Below are positions 9,668 to 17,677 of a stretch of DNA of 64,000 nt, piece by piece. Under the pieces are notes generated by a model. It was not told where the DNA came from. It saw only the letters and a program-made list of their open reading frames with translations, and did not search any database. The position numbers were made by a program, and so were the translations under genes. This stretch comes from Polycladomyces abyssicola (GTDB lineage Bacteria; Bacillota; Bacilli; Thermoactinomycetales; JIR-001), in NCBI RefSeq assembly GCF_018326425.1, contig NZ_AP024601.1, forward strand, positions 422,001 to 486,000, in the 5' to 3' direction. Within the stretch, counting starts at the first letter, position 1, and every line of letters begins with the position of its first letter.

Positions 9668-9716
9668 GCCCCGAAGGACATGTCTGCTGAACAAAGTGAT
9701 TAACCTACTTCGGGGC
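9668..9716. terminator. Inverted repeat with long loop
   Basis: GCCCCGAAG (9668-9676) and CTTCGGGGC (9708-9716) form a 9-bp stem around a 31-base loop, between the interrupted membrane gene and the minus-strand small gene. A T-rich tract exists only weakly on the minus strand; terminator function is tentative. Confidence 0.4.
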
Positions 9717-9728
9717 ACTGAAACAACA

Positions 9729-9893
9729 TCATTCACCATCCGGATAATGTTTGGCCAAATATTCATGTATCGCCTGGTCTGCTTGTTCCAGCGTGTCGAA
9801 TACGGCAATTTCACCGGAGAAATCCACCTGTACGCGCCCGTCGGGCAACAGGCGCCGGTCGACGGATACAGGGTCTTGGCGGAACGGTTCCAT
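9729..9893 (-). CDS. Small conserved-looking protein, unknown function
   Basis: This 54-residue soluble protein starts at ATG 9893 with AAAGGAG ten bases upstream. The sequence has an alternating beta-hairpin look (GRVQVDFSGEIAVFDTLEQA) and a short C-terminal helix. The frame is open further upstream, but only this start has a ribosome site. I do not recognise it. Confidence 0.5.
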   Translation of the reverse strand: MEPFRQDPVSVDRRLLPDGRVQVDFSGEIAVFDTLEQADQAIHEYLAKHYPDGE

Positions 9894-10042
9894 AGGGTAT
9901 TGGCTCCTTTTTGTATCAAACATGTTTGGGAGGCGGTTTTTCACATTCCGCTTCCTCACCGGGACAGAATCACCCGGTTGTGGTCAGGTTGATCCTTCGC
10001 CTCCCAACTGGGTTGACCGGTCTTACATCTCCAAAAAATGCA

Positions 10043-10195
10043 TCAGTCAGTCTGTTCTTCGGCTTCTTTGTTCATCGCGGTGACGTCGGCCGCTTCGTTG
10101 TTTTGTTCATAAGCCAGTTGAATGAATTGCGAGGCATCCGTTTCCTGCGCGTCTTCCATCTCTGTGAAGCGGGGATCATTCTTTTTGGCGTCCAT
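10043..10195 (-). CDS. Small acidic protein, unknown function
   Basis: This 50-residue, highly charged protein (MDAKKNDPRFTEMEDAQETD at its start) is rich in Glu, Asp, Asn and Ala and has no membrane segment. ATG 10195 lies eight bases after AAGGAGG, which makes translation likely. It resembles the many short acidic proteins of sporulating Bacillota, but I cannot name a family. Confidence 0.5.
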   Translation of the reverse strand: MDAKKNDPRFTEMEDAQETDASQFIQLAYEQNNEAADVTAMNKEAEEQTD

Positions 10196-10394
10196 CTTCG
10201 TGGCCTCCTTATTGGTGATAACCATATTATGGGGAATTGGCCGGAGGATTATGAGACGGATGTATGGGGAAACGGGTTTCGTTTTCTTCTTTTTCGATGG
10301 AAACGACTATAATGAATTGATACAGCAGTGTACGTCCGTATCGTGATCGTTTTTGTTTTTTGTTTGGTAAGTGGTGCGAGAAAGGGATGAAAAC

Positions 10395-11318
10395 ATGGAG
10401 TCACACACAGTGATGACACATCGTGTCGATGAGTCGGAGGACGGCAAGATGGTCCGCCAAGTCCTGCGCAACCGGTTCCGGTTTTCCCGCCGTCAGTTCC
10501 GCCGATTGAAGGTGACCGATGGTGTTCGGGTCAACGGTTCATTCGCCTATCTGACCTCCCGCGTGAAAACGGGGGATGTCATTACTGTCACCCTGACGGA
10601 CGAAGAGCCGGTCCACATTCCTCCTCAGCCCGTTCCCTTACACATTCTGTATGAAGACGAAGATCTGCTGGTGTTGGACAAACAACCGGGTGTCGTTGTG
10701 CATCCGACCAAAGATTACCGGGATTGGACATTGGCCAACGGTTTGGTGCATCATTGGCGGGAAAGGGGAGAGGCTCACCAGGTGCGGCCGGTGACGCGGC
10801 TGGATAAAGAGACGTCCGGCTTGATCGTGTTTGCCAAGCACGCGCACGCCCATGCTTTTTTATCCGGGCAGATGGCGAACAAGCGGTATGAACGCGAATA
10901 TTTGGCCATCGTGAACGGCCATGTGTCGCGAGCATCCGGTACGATCGATGCCCCGATCGGTCGGGACCCCGCCCACACCAGCCGTCGCATCGTAACCCCG
11001 GACGGAGCGGAGGCGGTCACCCACTACCGGGTGGAAGCGGCTTTTTCCAAGGCATCGTTGGTACGTCTTTCACTGCAAACGGGGCGAACCCATCAAATTC
11101 GGGTCCATTTGGCGCATCTCGGCCATCCGATCATCGGCGATACTTTATATGGAAATGAGGAAGATGCGGCCATGTGGGGGATGGAGCGGCAAGCTCTGCA
11201 TGCCGCACGTTTGACGCTCATCCATCCGCGCGACAAATCTCCGCGCACTTGGGAGTCCCCCATGCCTGCGGATATGAAACAACTGTTGGACCGGGTGAAA
11301 CAGGCGGAAAACAAGTGA
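10395..11318 (+). CDS. RluA-family pseudouridine synthase
   Basis: This 307-residue RNA-modifying enzyme converts uridine to pseudouridine in rRNA or tRNA. An N-terminal S4-like RNA-binding domain (about residues 15-75) is followed by the catalytic domain with the motif VTRLDKETSG, whose Asp137 is the nucleophile. HPGRTHQIRVHL-type sequence (LQTGRTHQIRVHLAHLGHP) further down is also typical of the family. ATG 10395 has AAAGGGA eight bases upstream; a GTG at 10371 is an alternative. The target site cannot be told from sequence. Confidence 0.9.
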   Translation: MESHTVMTHRVDESEDGKMVRQVLRNRFRFSRRQFRRLKVTDGVRVNGSFAYLTSRVKTGDVITVTLTDEEPVHIPPQPVPLHILYEDEDLLVLDKQPGVVVHPTKDYRDWTLANGLVHHWRERGEAHQVRPVTRLDKETSGLIVFAKHAHAHAFLSGQMANKRYEREYLAIVNGHVSRASGTIDAPIGRDPAHTSRRIVTPDGAEAVTHYRVEAAFSKASLVRLSLQTGRTHQIRVHLAHLGHPIIGDTLYGNEEDAAMWGMERQALHAARLTLIHPRDKSPRTWESPMPADMKQLLDRVKQAENK

Positions 11319-11390
11319 AAAACAGGCGGCAGGAATTTGGCTCCTTTTCAAAGAAAGGCACAATCAATTCACGGAAAGGAGCGATACCCA

Positions 11391-13037
11391 GTGAGACACA
11401 GGAAATGGTTCGTTTTTGCTGCCTTGTTGATGTGTATTCTCTTGGTTCCCGGCGCACCGGCATCCGGGAAGGCAAGCGTACCGCCTCCTGTCAAGATGGG
11501 ACAGGCGGGGGGCGCTGTATCCACCGCCACTGATCCGCCGGGAACATGGTATTTGGGAGCGACACCGCCCAATGCCGATCCCAGCAAGCCGCCAATCGTG
11601 TTTGTTCAGGGGTTGAACGGCACGGCCGAAAGCTGGTGGGAAGACACGGTATACCATGGCCACAACGATATGTATGAAGACGCTTACTATGCAGGATACC
11701 GGACGGCCTTCCTGCAGCTGTGGGACGCTTCAGGCAACGGCGGTGCCAGCATGTGGGACAACGGTCAATTGCTGGCCGGACTGTTGCGCCAAATTTCACA
11801 ATACTTCGGGCAACCGGTCAATGTGGTGGCGCACAGCAAAGGCGGGATCGACACGCAGACTGCATTGGTGTATTATGGTGCCTCTCCCTATGTGGGCAAG
11901 GTGATCACGTTGGCGTCCCCGCATCACGGCTCGCATCTGGCCGATCTCGCATACAGCTGGTATGCGGGGTGGCTGGCTGAATTGCTGGGGGTCAAAAGTG
12001 ACGGGGTATACGTCCTGCAGACGGGTTACATGGACCAATTCCGCTCAGATACGGACGGACGTGCCGAGGTGAGCAACAATCCGTTCTATACCGCAGCAGG
12101 TACCAACTGGGGACCATTCCCGTCCGCATTGTGGACGGGCGGGGCATATCTGTCGGTGCATGGCAGCAATGACGGGTTGGTTAACGTATGGAGTACCCAA
12201 TTGCCCTACGCTTCGCATATATTTACGGAAAATTTCGATCATGATTTTATCCGCACCGGCACCGCTTCATTCTATCGGATTGAACCGTTGTTGCGAACGG
12301 GCAAAACGGCGATGACGGTCGAACCATCGTCGCATGTGTCCGCAACCAAGGATCGCGTGCAATCAGCGGCTACCCCCCAACAAGTGGTGCGCGGGCAATC
12401 ACTCCCGGCGGGGCAAATTGTGACGGAGACGGTACCGGTTGAATCTGGTAATACCGAAGTGGTGTTCAATGTGATGACCGGACATGCCGGAGCACAGGTG
12501 ATCCTGGAGTCCCCGACAGGTCAGATCTATAACAGCCAAAGCCCGCAATACTTCACTGGTGTGGATCAAGGTATTTTTCGGAATGCGAATGTAAACGCTT
12601 TTCGAATCGCGCAACCGGCAGCAGGAAACTGGAAAGTACGCATTCAAAACAGCGTGGATGATGCGTACCTGATGACGGTCACCTACACATCCGCGTCTGG
12701 ACTGCAATATCAGATCCAGCCGGTCAAGGGCAAGACCGGGACCTATGCGATGAAAGTGATGCCCTCCGTAGCATCGGCCCGTTGGGACCGTTGGAATGTC
12801 CGTGTCCGTGTCGTTCCGCCTTCGGCTCAAACGGCAGCATCTATGAATCAACAAAGGATGGAGATGCGCCTCGTTCCTTCCCGTCAAGCGGGTGAATTTG
12901 TCGGCACATTGCCTGCCTTCACCCAAACAGGCGTGTATAATGTCACCGTCGATGTAAACGGTTGGACCCCGGACGGCCATCCGTTTGCCCGGACCTGGAT
13001 TGAGTCGGTATACGTTCCGGGGAAAGTGTCTCGATGA
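11391..13037 (+). CDS. Secreted lipase/esterase, alpha/beta hydrolase
   Basis: This 548-residue exported enzyme starts at GTG 11391 (AAAGGAG upstream) with a signal peptide ending near APASG. The hydrolase domain shows the oxyanion region IVFVQGLNGTAESWW and the nucleophile elbow VAHSKGG (Ser149). The GGIDTQTAL and ITLASPHHGSHLADL phrases are typical of secreted lipases. The histidine of the triad probably lies in ENFDHDF. Beyond about residue 330 come two beta-rich modules: a prepeptidase-type domain (ILESPTGQIYN, AAGNWKVRIQNS) and a domain resembling immunoglobulin folds. The substrate is likely an ester lipid; specificity is not evident. A two-copy structured element follows the gene. Confidence 0.85.
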   Translation: MRHRKWFVFAALLMCILLVPGAPASGKASVPPPVKMGQAGGAVSTATDPPGTWYLGATPPNADPSKPPIVFVQGLNGTAESWWEDTVYHGHNDMYEDAYYAGYRTAFLQLWDASGNGGASMWDNGQLLAGLLRQISQYFGQPVNVVAHSKGGIDTQTALVYYGASPYVGKVITLASPHHGSHLADLAYSWYAGWLAELLGVKSDGVYVLQTGYMDQFRSDTDGRAEVSNNPFYTAAGTNWGPFPSALWTGGAYLSVHGSNDGLVNVWSTQLPYASHIFTENFDHDFIRTGTASFYRIEPLLRTGKTAMTVEPSSHVSATKDRVQSAATPQQVVRGQSLPAGQIVTETVPVESGNTEVVFNVMTGHAGAQVILESPTGQIYNSQSPQYFTGVDQGIFRNANVNAFRIAQPAAGNWKVRIQNSVDDAYLMTVTYTSASGLQYQIQPVKGKTGTYAMKVMPSVASARWDRWNVRVRVVPPSAQTAASMNQQRMEMRLVPSRQAGEFVGTLPAFTQTGVYNVTVDVNGWTPDGHPFARTWIESVYVPGKVSR

Positions 13038-13057
13038 AACGGTGAATATGAGCATAG

Positions 13058-13295
13058 GTTGACGGGGTGGCAAACCCAGCGATTCCCGATTTCCCGTCTC
13101 AACCCCGAATCGATAGCTAGAGTCGCTTGACGGGAAATTCGGATCCGCATTTTACCAGGGGGTGGCTGTATTCCCACGAGCGATCTTTGAGCTTGCTAAA
13201 AAGGGAGCGAGAGGGAAAACGGCTCACCGATATTAAGAATGGGGCTCAACCACTTTGTCAGCAGTATCTCCCCTTCCCACGAAGGGGGTTTTTTG
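13058..13295 (+). ncRNA. Candidate structured leader RNA, copy A
   Basis: This intergenic segment aligns with 17432-17607. GATTTCCCGTCTC (13088), AGCTAGAGT (13115) and GAAATTCGGA (13134) recur there with exactly the same spacing (27 and 19 bases). CACTTTGTCAGCAGT (13251) recurs as CACTATCAGCAGT. In this copy TTTCCCGTC pairs with GACGGGAAA. The element ends in an intrinsic terminator: CCCCTTC/GAAGGGG at 13270-13287 with six T. The SDR start is 82 bases downstream. I could not match it to a riboswitch or T-box class I know. Confidence 0.5.
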
Positions 13296-13376
13296 TACCC
13301 GGATGTCCGTATGCTCCGTTCATGAAAAACGGGTGGATTTTCGATAGAATGGAGAAGGATGAAGGGAGGAAAACCG

Positions 13377-14150
13377 ATGAGCCGACGAGTGGCTTGGGTT
13401 ACGGGCGGCGCCACCGGTCTCGGGGTGATGATCGCCAAAGGACTGGCGGACGACGGCTATCATATTGCGGTCAACTATCGAAAGAGCCGGGATGCTGCTG
13501 AACGTTTGGTATCTGAGATTGAATCGGTCGGGCGGGAAGCGATGGCCATGCAGGGTGACGTGAGCAGTGTGGAGGATGTGCGGCGCATGTCACGGGCGAT
13601 TCTGGATCGATGGGAGCGGATTGATGTGCTCGTTTGCACGGCGGGACCGTTTTTGTTCCGTCACATTCGCCTCACGGATCTTACGGACGACGAATGGCGC
13701 GAGATGGTGGACGGCAATTTGTCCGGCGTCTTCTACTGTGCGCGAGAAGTAATCCCCCACATGCGTAAACAGCGATTTGGCCGCATTATCACGTTTGGCT
13801 TTCCTGACGTGCAAAACGCGCCATCATGGCCGGGGGTGTCTGCTTATGCAGCGGCCAAAGCGGGTGTCGTCTCCCTGACGCGGTCGATGGCTGAGGAAGA
13901 AGCCCCCTATGGGATTACGGTCAACATGGTTTGTCCCGGCGATATCCGCCATCCCTACAAGGAAGCACCCATCGCCGCTGCACGAGGGAAAAAGGAACCC
14001 CGCAACCCGGTGGGGCGTCCGGGCACGGGGGAAGATGTGGCGCGAGTGGTTCGGTTTTTGGCACACCCGGATTCGGATTTTATCACCGGAGGAGTGATTC
14101 CGGTCACAGGCGGTTTTGATAACCGGGATTTTCGTTTCAGCCCGTCATGA
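13377..14150 (+). CDS. Short-chain dehydrogenase/reductase
   Basis: This 257-residue SDR has the nucleotide-binding motif TGGATGLG (residues 9-16), the CTAG structural motif (NAG position, about 87-90) and the catalytic Tyr157-x3-Lys161 (YAAAK). The position 13 residues before the tyrosine, normally the catalytic serine, is Asp144 (GFPDVQNAPS), so the active site is not canonical. The FabG-like C-terminus (TGGVIPVTGGFD) is intact. Start ATG 13377 follows GGGAGG. Substrate unknown. The structured element at 13058-13295 ends just upstream and may control it. Confidence 0.85.
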   Translation: MSRRVAWVTGGATGLGVMIAKGLADDGYHIAVNYRKSRDAAERLVSEIESVGREAMAMQGDVSSVEDVRRMSRAILDRWERIDVLVCTAGPFLFRHIRLTDLTDDEWREMVDGNLSGVFYCAREVIPHMRKQRFGRIITFGFPDVQNAPSWPGVSAYAAAKAGVVSLTRSMAEEEAPYGITVNMVCPGDIRHPYKEAPIAAARGKKEPRNPVGRPGTGEDVARVVRFLAHPDSDFITGGVIPVTGGFDNRDFRFSPS

Positions 14151-14249
14151 CGGGAGAATTGTCGGTTGGCATCGAACTTTGTTCATCGAACTGACAACGA
14201 AGGGGTAGAAAATTACGTTATAATAGAATGGTAATCCCAAATGGGATGA

Positions 14250-14408
14250 TCAGCGGTCGAACAGCCGACCCAGTCCGAACCACATCAATGAACCTACCAA
14301 TCCGATCAAGCAACCAATCCAGCCATATAGTTGCCATAGAAAAAGCGTCACCGCCAACCCGACCCATCCGGTCAATCGACAGGCAAACACGGCCGCTTTT
14401 CTGTTCAT
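14250..14408 (-). CDS. Small hydrophobic membrane protein
   Basis: This 52-residue protein starts at ATG 14408 behind GAGGTGAGGG. Two short transmembrane helices (VFACRLTGWVGLAVTLFLW and IGCLIGLVGSLMWFGLG) form a probable hairpin, with a basic N-terminus (MNRK). The longer frame upstream has no ribosome site. Family not recognised. Confidence 0.5.
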   Translation of the reverse strand: MNRKAAVFACRLTGWVGLAVTLFLWQLYGWIGCLIGLVGSLMWFGLGRLFDR

Positions 14409-14498
14409 ATCCCTCACCTCACGTATTGATGGTACATTGTCGGGTTGAGGGAAAACAAGGAGAAGTTTCCGTGAAAAATTGTCAATTTCGCAAATGGG

Positions 14499-14527
14499 TT
14501 GGACTGATTCTCGTGTTCTAGTAATAT
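14499..14527 (+). promoter_or_regulatory. Candidate promoter of the PBP1A gene
   Basis: TTGGAC (14499-14504) and TAATAT (14522-14527) are spaced 17 bp apart, about 160 bases before the PBP1A start, leaving room for the structured leader below. Confidence 0.45.
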
Positions 14528-14595
14528 AAATCATTGGTATGATAAGAATTTTTCCAGGTTGTTCGGTGACGAAGACAAGCTAGTCACAGCCCGGC

Positions 14596-14637
14596 AATCC
14601 TGCACCGCAGCGCGTTCGGTGCGCGAAGTGGAGGATT
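14596..14637 (+). other. Predicted stem-loop in the PBP1A leader
   Basis: AATCCTGCAC (14596-14605) pairs with GTGGAGGATT (14628-14637) with one mismatch. An inner GCGC/GCGC stem (14610-14613, 14621-14624) closes a short loop. It lies in the 5' leader of the PBP1A gene and does not end in a T-run. A regulatory role is inference. Confidence 0.4.
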
Positions 14638-14687
14638 TGTCGTTATTCCCTTTTGGGTGAAAAGCCAGGTGACAGGGGGTTGGAAGG

Positions 14688-17390
14688 ATGGACGAATTGC
14701 GACGGAGCAGCCGCAACCGACCGTTGCGTTCTCGATCATCGCGGTCCGAAGCGCCGCCGGCGCGCTCGCGTGCGGCCTCCCGGGCGAGCCGCGGGGGTCA
14801 GGGCGGCGGTGGAAAGTCGGGGATTTGGCGTTTCTTTAACTGGAAATGGCTTGTATTGGTATTGATGACGAGTGGATTGATGATCATCGGTGGATGTTCT
14901 GCGTTAAAGGCGTATGCTAGCACTGTTAACTGGGATGATATGAAGAACCAAGATACGGCGTCCACTCTGTATGATCAAAAGGGTGATGAAATAATGAAGC
15001 TGGGAGATTCGGACAGGGAATATGTCACGTATGAACAAATGACCAAAGTGAACCCGGATCTCCCCAAAGCGTTCATCAAGGTGGAGGACGTCCGCTTTTA
15101 CAAACACCACGGAGTGGACTGGTTCGGTTTCGGGCGTGCCATGGTGAAAAACATCATCACCATGTCAAAAGGAGAAGGTGGCGGGACCATCACCATGCAG
15201 GTGGCCCGGAACATCATCCTGAAAAACCGGGAAAAAACCGTTTCCCGGAAGTTGAAAGAGATGGCCACGGCCATGGCCATTGAAGACAACTTCTCAAAAG
15301 AAAAAATTTTGGAAGCGTATCTGAACAACATTTACTTCGGCAACGGGATCAAAGGCGTGGCGATGGCCGCCAAGGTGTATTTCGGCAAAGACATTACCAA
15401 AGATAAATTGGAACCAGAACAAATTGCCTTGCTGGCCGGATTGCCGAAAGCGCCGGAGGGATACAACCCGATCTATCATGCGGACAAGGCAAAGATGCGT
15501 CGAAATGTTGTCTTGATGAAGATGGCGGAAGATGAAAACCTGCCGCCGATCATTCAGCCTTCTGAGGTGGACAAATACAAGCAAAAGCCGCTCGGTGTCG
15601 ATACCACCAAATTCAAGGAATACAAGAAGAAGAGCAAGCAGTATGACGCCTACAAGGAATATGTGATTCACGAACTGAAGGAACGGTATGACATCAGCGA
15701 GACCGATTTGGCGACCAAGAATTATAAAATCTACACCGGTTTGAATCCGAAAGCGCAGGTGGCCGTGGAGAAAGCGGTCAAAAACGATGAGCTGTATCAG
15801 GGCAATAAAGAGCTGGATGCCGGTGCGACGATGGTCAATCCGAAAAACGGCCTGATCGAAGCGATCGCCGGCGGTCGGTTCTACAAACCGACATTTGCCA
15901 TCCGTTCGCTTGAACCGCACCAACCGGGATCGTCGATTAAACCGATCACCGTATATGCACCAGCGATTGACTTGAATGACGACATCAACGAATACGCGAT
16001 GATTCCGGACGAGCCGGTTTCCTATGGCGGCTGGACGCCGAAAAACTATGAGAAAAAATACTACGGTCTCGTCCCGATGCGGGATGTCGTGGCCGAATCG
16101 ATGAACGCGGCGACGGTATGGATTTTGGACAAAAAAGTTGGGTTAGACAAAGCCTTGAAGTTCGGTCGGAAAGCCGGTTTGCCGTTGACAGAGAAGGATA
16201 AGGGATGGTCGCCGCTCGCATTGGGCGGATTGACCGACGGTGTCAATACGGTGCAAATGGCACAAGCTTACTCCGCGTTGAACAACAACGGCGTGATGAA
16301 TGAGGCCCATGCCGTGGATAAAGTGTTGAGTGCGGACGGAGAAGTCGTAGAACCCGATAAAGAAGTGAAAAAAGATATACGTGTATACTCTAAAAAAGCG
16401 GCGTGGTACACCACCCGGATGTTGTTGTCCGTTGTCTCCGGTGAGGGTGTGACTCATGGCAATACCGGGAAATTCGCCAAATTGGACAACGGTCAACCGG
16501 TGGCCGGAAAAACGGGAACCACACAAAACGGCAAAGACGCGTGGTTTGTCGGCTATACGCCGAAGCACGTGTTGGCGGTAACTATTTTCAACCCGCCGAA
16601 AGGCGAACAAGTGGAGTTGACCGGTGGAAAATATCCGGCGAAGATGTTCAAGGCGATCATGGAAGATACCATGGAATCCAACCACGAGCGGATTATGGCG
16701 TTTGATCCGCCGCCGGGCGTGCCGGAACCGACACCGCCGTTCCAGTTGATGGCCGTCAGCGTAGGTGGGCAGTATGATCCAGCGTCGCACGCCGTCAATC
16801 TGAGCTGGAACGCGCAAAACGACCCGCGCGTCAAATACCGTGTGGAGCGTTCCGAGGATCAGGTCAACTGGCAGCCGCTTGGCGAGGTACAAGGCGGTTC
16901 GTTTACGGATACCAGCATCCAAGTGCCGCAAGCCGGTGGAGGCGGTGGGTTGATCGGCGGACTCGCGCCGGCACCGCAACCGAAAACCTATTACTACCGA
17001 GTAGTAGCCATTGACACGAAAACCAACCAAGAACTGCCGTCCAACGTGGCGACAGTCCAAGTGACGCCGGATCAACCGCAAACGCCGCCACCTGATCAAG
17101 GGAACCCGCAAGGCAACCCACAAGGCAACCCGCAGGGCAATGACCAAGGCAATCAGCAGGGGAACCCGCAAGGAAATGACCAAAGTCAGGGACCCGGTGG
17201 TTTCCTGGATGGCTCGAGTGGCCAAGACGGTACGAACACGGGCGGTACAGACGGTACCAGCACAGACGGTACCGACGGTACCAGCACAGACGGTACCAGC
17301 ACAGGCGGTACCGACCAAGGGACCGATACCGGAACCGATCGTGGCAACGGTGGACACAACGGCGGTGGCAACACCGGCTTTATCGGCTGA
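14688..17390 (+). CDS. Penicillin-binding protein 1A, bifunctional
   Basis: This 900-residue class A PBP polymerises and cross-links peptidoglycan outside the membrane. A basic, Arg/Ser-rich cytoplasmic tail precedes one transmembrane helix (about residues 52-70). The GT51 glycosyltransferase domain has its catalytic Glu133 (VEDVRFYKHHG) and the GGGTITMQ and EAYLNNIYFG motifs. The transpeptidase carries Ser415-x2-Lys418, Ser471-x-Asn473 and Lys608-Thr-Gly. A fibronectin-like domain (about 685-790) follows. The last hundred residues are low-complexity Asn/Gln/Gly and then Thr/Asp/Gly repeats. ATG 14688 follows GGAAGG closely. A terminator ends the gene at 17401. Confidence 0.95.
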   Translation: MDELRRSSRNRPLRSRSSRSEAPPARSRAASRASRGGQGGGGKSGIWRFFNWKWLVLVLMTSGLMIIGGCSALKAYASTVNWDDMKNQDTASTLYDQKGDEIMKLGDSDREYVTYEQMTKVNPDLPKAFIKVEDVRFYKHHGVDWFGFGRAMVKNIITMSKGEGGGTITMQVARNIILKNREKTVSRKLKEMATAMAIEDNFSKEKILEAYLNNIYFGNGIKGVAMAAKVYFGKDITKDKLEPEQIALLAGLPKAPEGYNPIYHADKAKMRRNVVLMKMAEDENLPPIIQPSEVDKYKQKPLGVDTTKFKEYKKKSKQYDAYKEYVIHELKERYDISETDLATKNYKIYTGLNPKAQVAVEKAVKNDELYQGNKELDAGATMVNPKNGLIEAIAGGRFYKPTFAIRSLEPHQPGSSIKPITVYAPAIDLNDDINEYAMIPDEPVSYGGWTPKNYEKKYYGLVPMRDVVAESMNAATVWILDKKVGLDKALKFGRKAGLPLTEKDKGWSPLALGGLTDGVNTVQMAQAYSALNNNGVMNEAHAVDKVLSADGEVVEPDKEVKKDIRVYSKKAAWYTTRMLLSVVSGEGVTHGNTGKFAKLDNGQPVAGKTGTTQNGKDAWFVGYTPKHVLAVTIFNPPKGEQVELTGGKYPAKMFKAIMEDTMESNHERIMAFDPPPGVPEPTPPFQLMAVSVGGQYDPASHAVNLSWNAQNDPRVKYRVERSEDQVNWQPLGEVQGGSFTDTSIQVPQAGGGGGLIGGLAPAPQPKTYYYRVVAIDTKTNQELPSNVATVQVTPDQPQTPPPDQGNPQGNPQGNPQGNDQGNQQGNPQGNDQSQGPGGFLDGSSGQDGTNTGGTDGTSTDGTDGTSTDGTSTGGTDQGTDTGTDRGNGGHNGGGNTGFIG
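17098..17340 (+). repeat. In-gene tandem repeats of the PBP1A tail
   Basis: Short degenerate units encode a GNPQ-type run (17098-17175) and then GTDGTST-type units (17229-17330, unit near GACGGTACCAGCACA). Such tracts can change length by slippage and form a flexible wall-spanning tail. Confidence 0.7.
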
Positions 17391-17400
17391 CGTTGCTTCA

Positions 17401-17434
17401 AAAGGACTGGCTTTCTTGCCGGTCCTTTCTTGTT
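17401..17434 (+). terminator. Terminator of the PBP1A gene
   Basis: AAAGGACTGGC and GCCGGTCCTTT form an 11-bp stem with one G-U pair, followed by a short T-rich stretch. It overlaps the upstream edge of the structured element copy B. Confidence 0.7.
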
Positions 17435-17607
17435 GACAAAAACCGTCCGCTCTGATCTCCCGTCTCCTCTTCATAGCGACAGCTAGAGTGGTTCGACAAG
17501 AAATTCGGACCCGCTATTTCGAGAGGGCAACTGTTACACCGAAATCGTGTGGCTTATCTACACTATCAGCAGTCGCAAGGACCGGTTTTGTAACCGGTCC
17601 TTTTCCT
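17424..17607 (+). ncRNA. Candidate structured leader RNA, copy B
   Basis: Second copy of the element at 13058-13295. GATCTCCCGTCTC (17454), AGCTAGAGT (17481) and GAAATTCGGA (17500) have the same spacing as in copy A. The central part is shorter by 56 bases. TTTCTTGT (17424) can pair with ACAAGAAA (17495), a different pair from copy A, which could be compensatory. It ends in a perfect 11-bp terminator hairpin (AAGGACCGGTT, 17577-17602) with T-run. The YkvI-like transporter starts 71 bases later. Confidence 0.5.
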
Positions 17608-17677
17608 TTTGTTCTAACCCCGTTCGCTTGCCCATAGACTAGTCCTGAAAGGGACGAGTCGCGAGGAGTGAGCGGGA

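Noticed and set aside
17098-17340. Tandem units in the PBP1A gene considered as a CRISPR-like array
   Set aside because: Units are short, in frame and encode low-complexity protein; there are no spacers.
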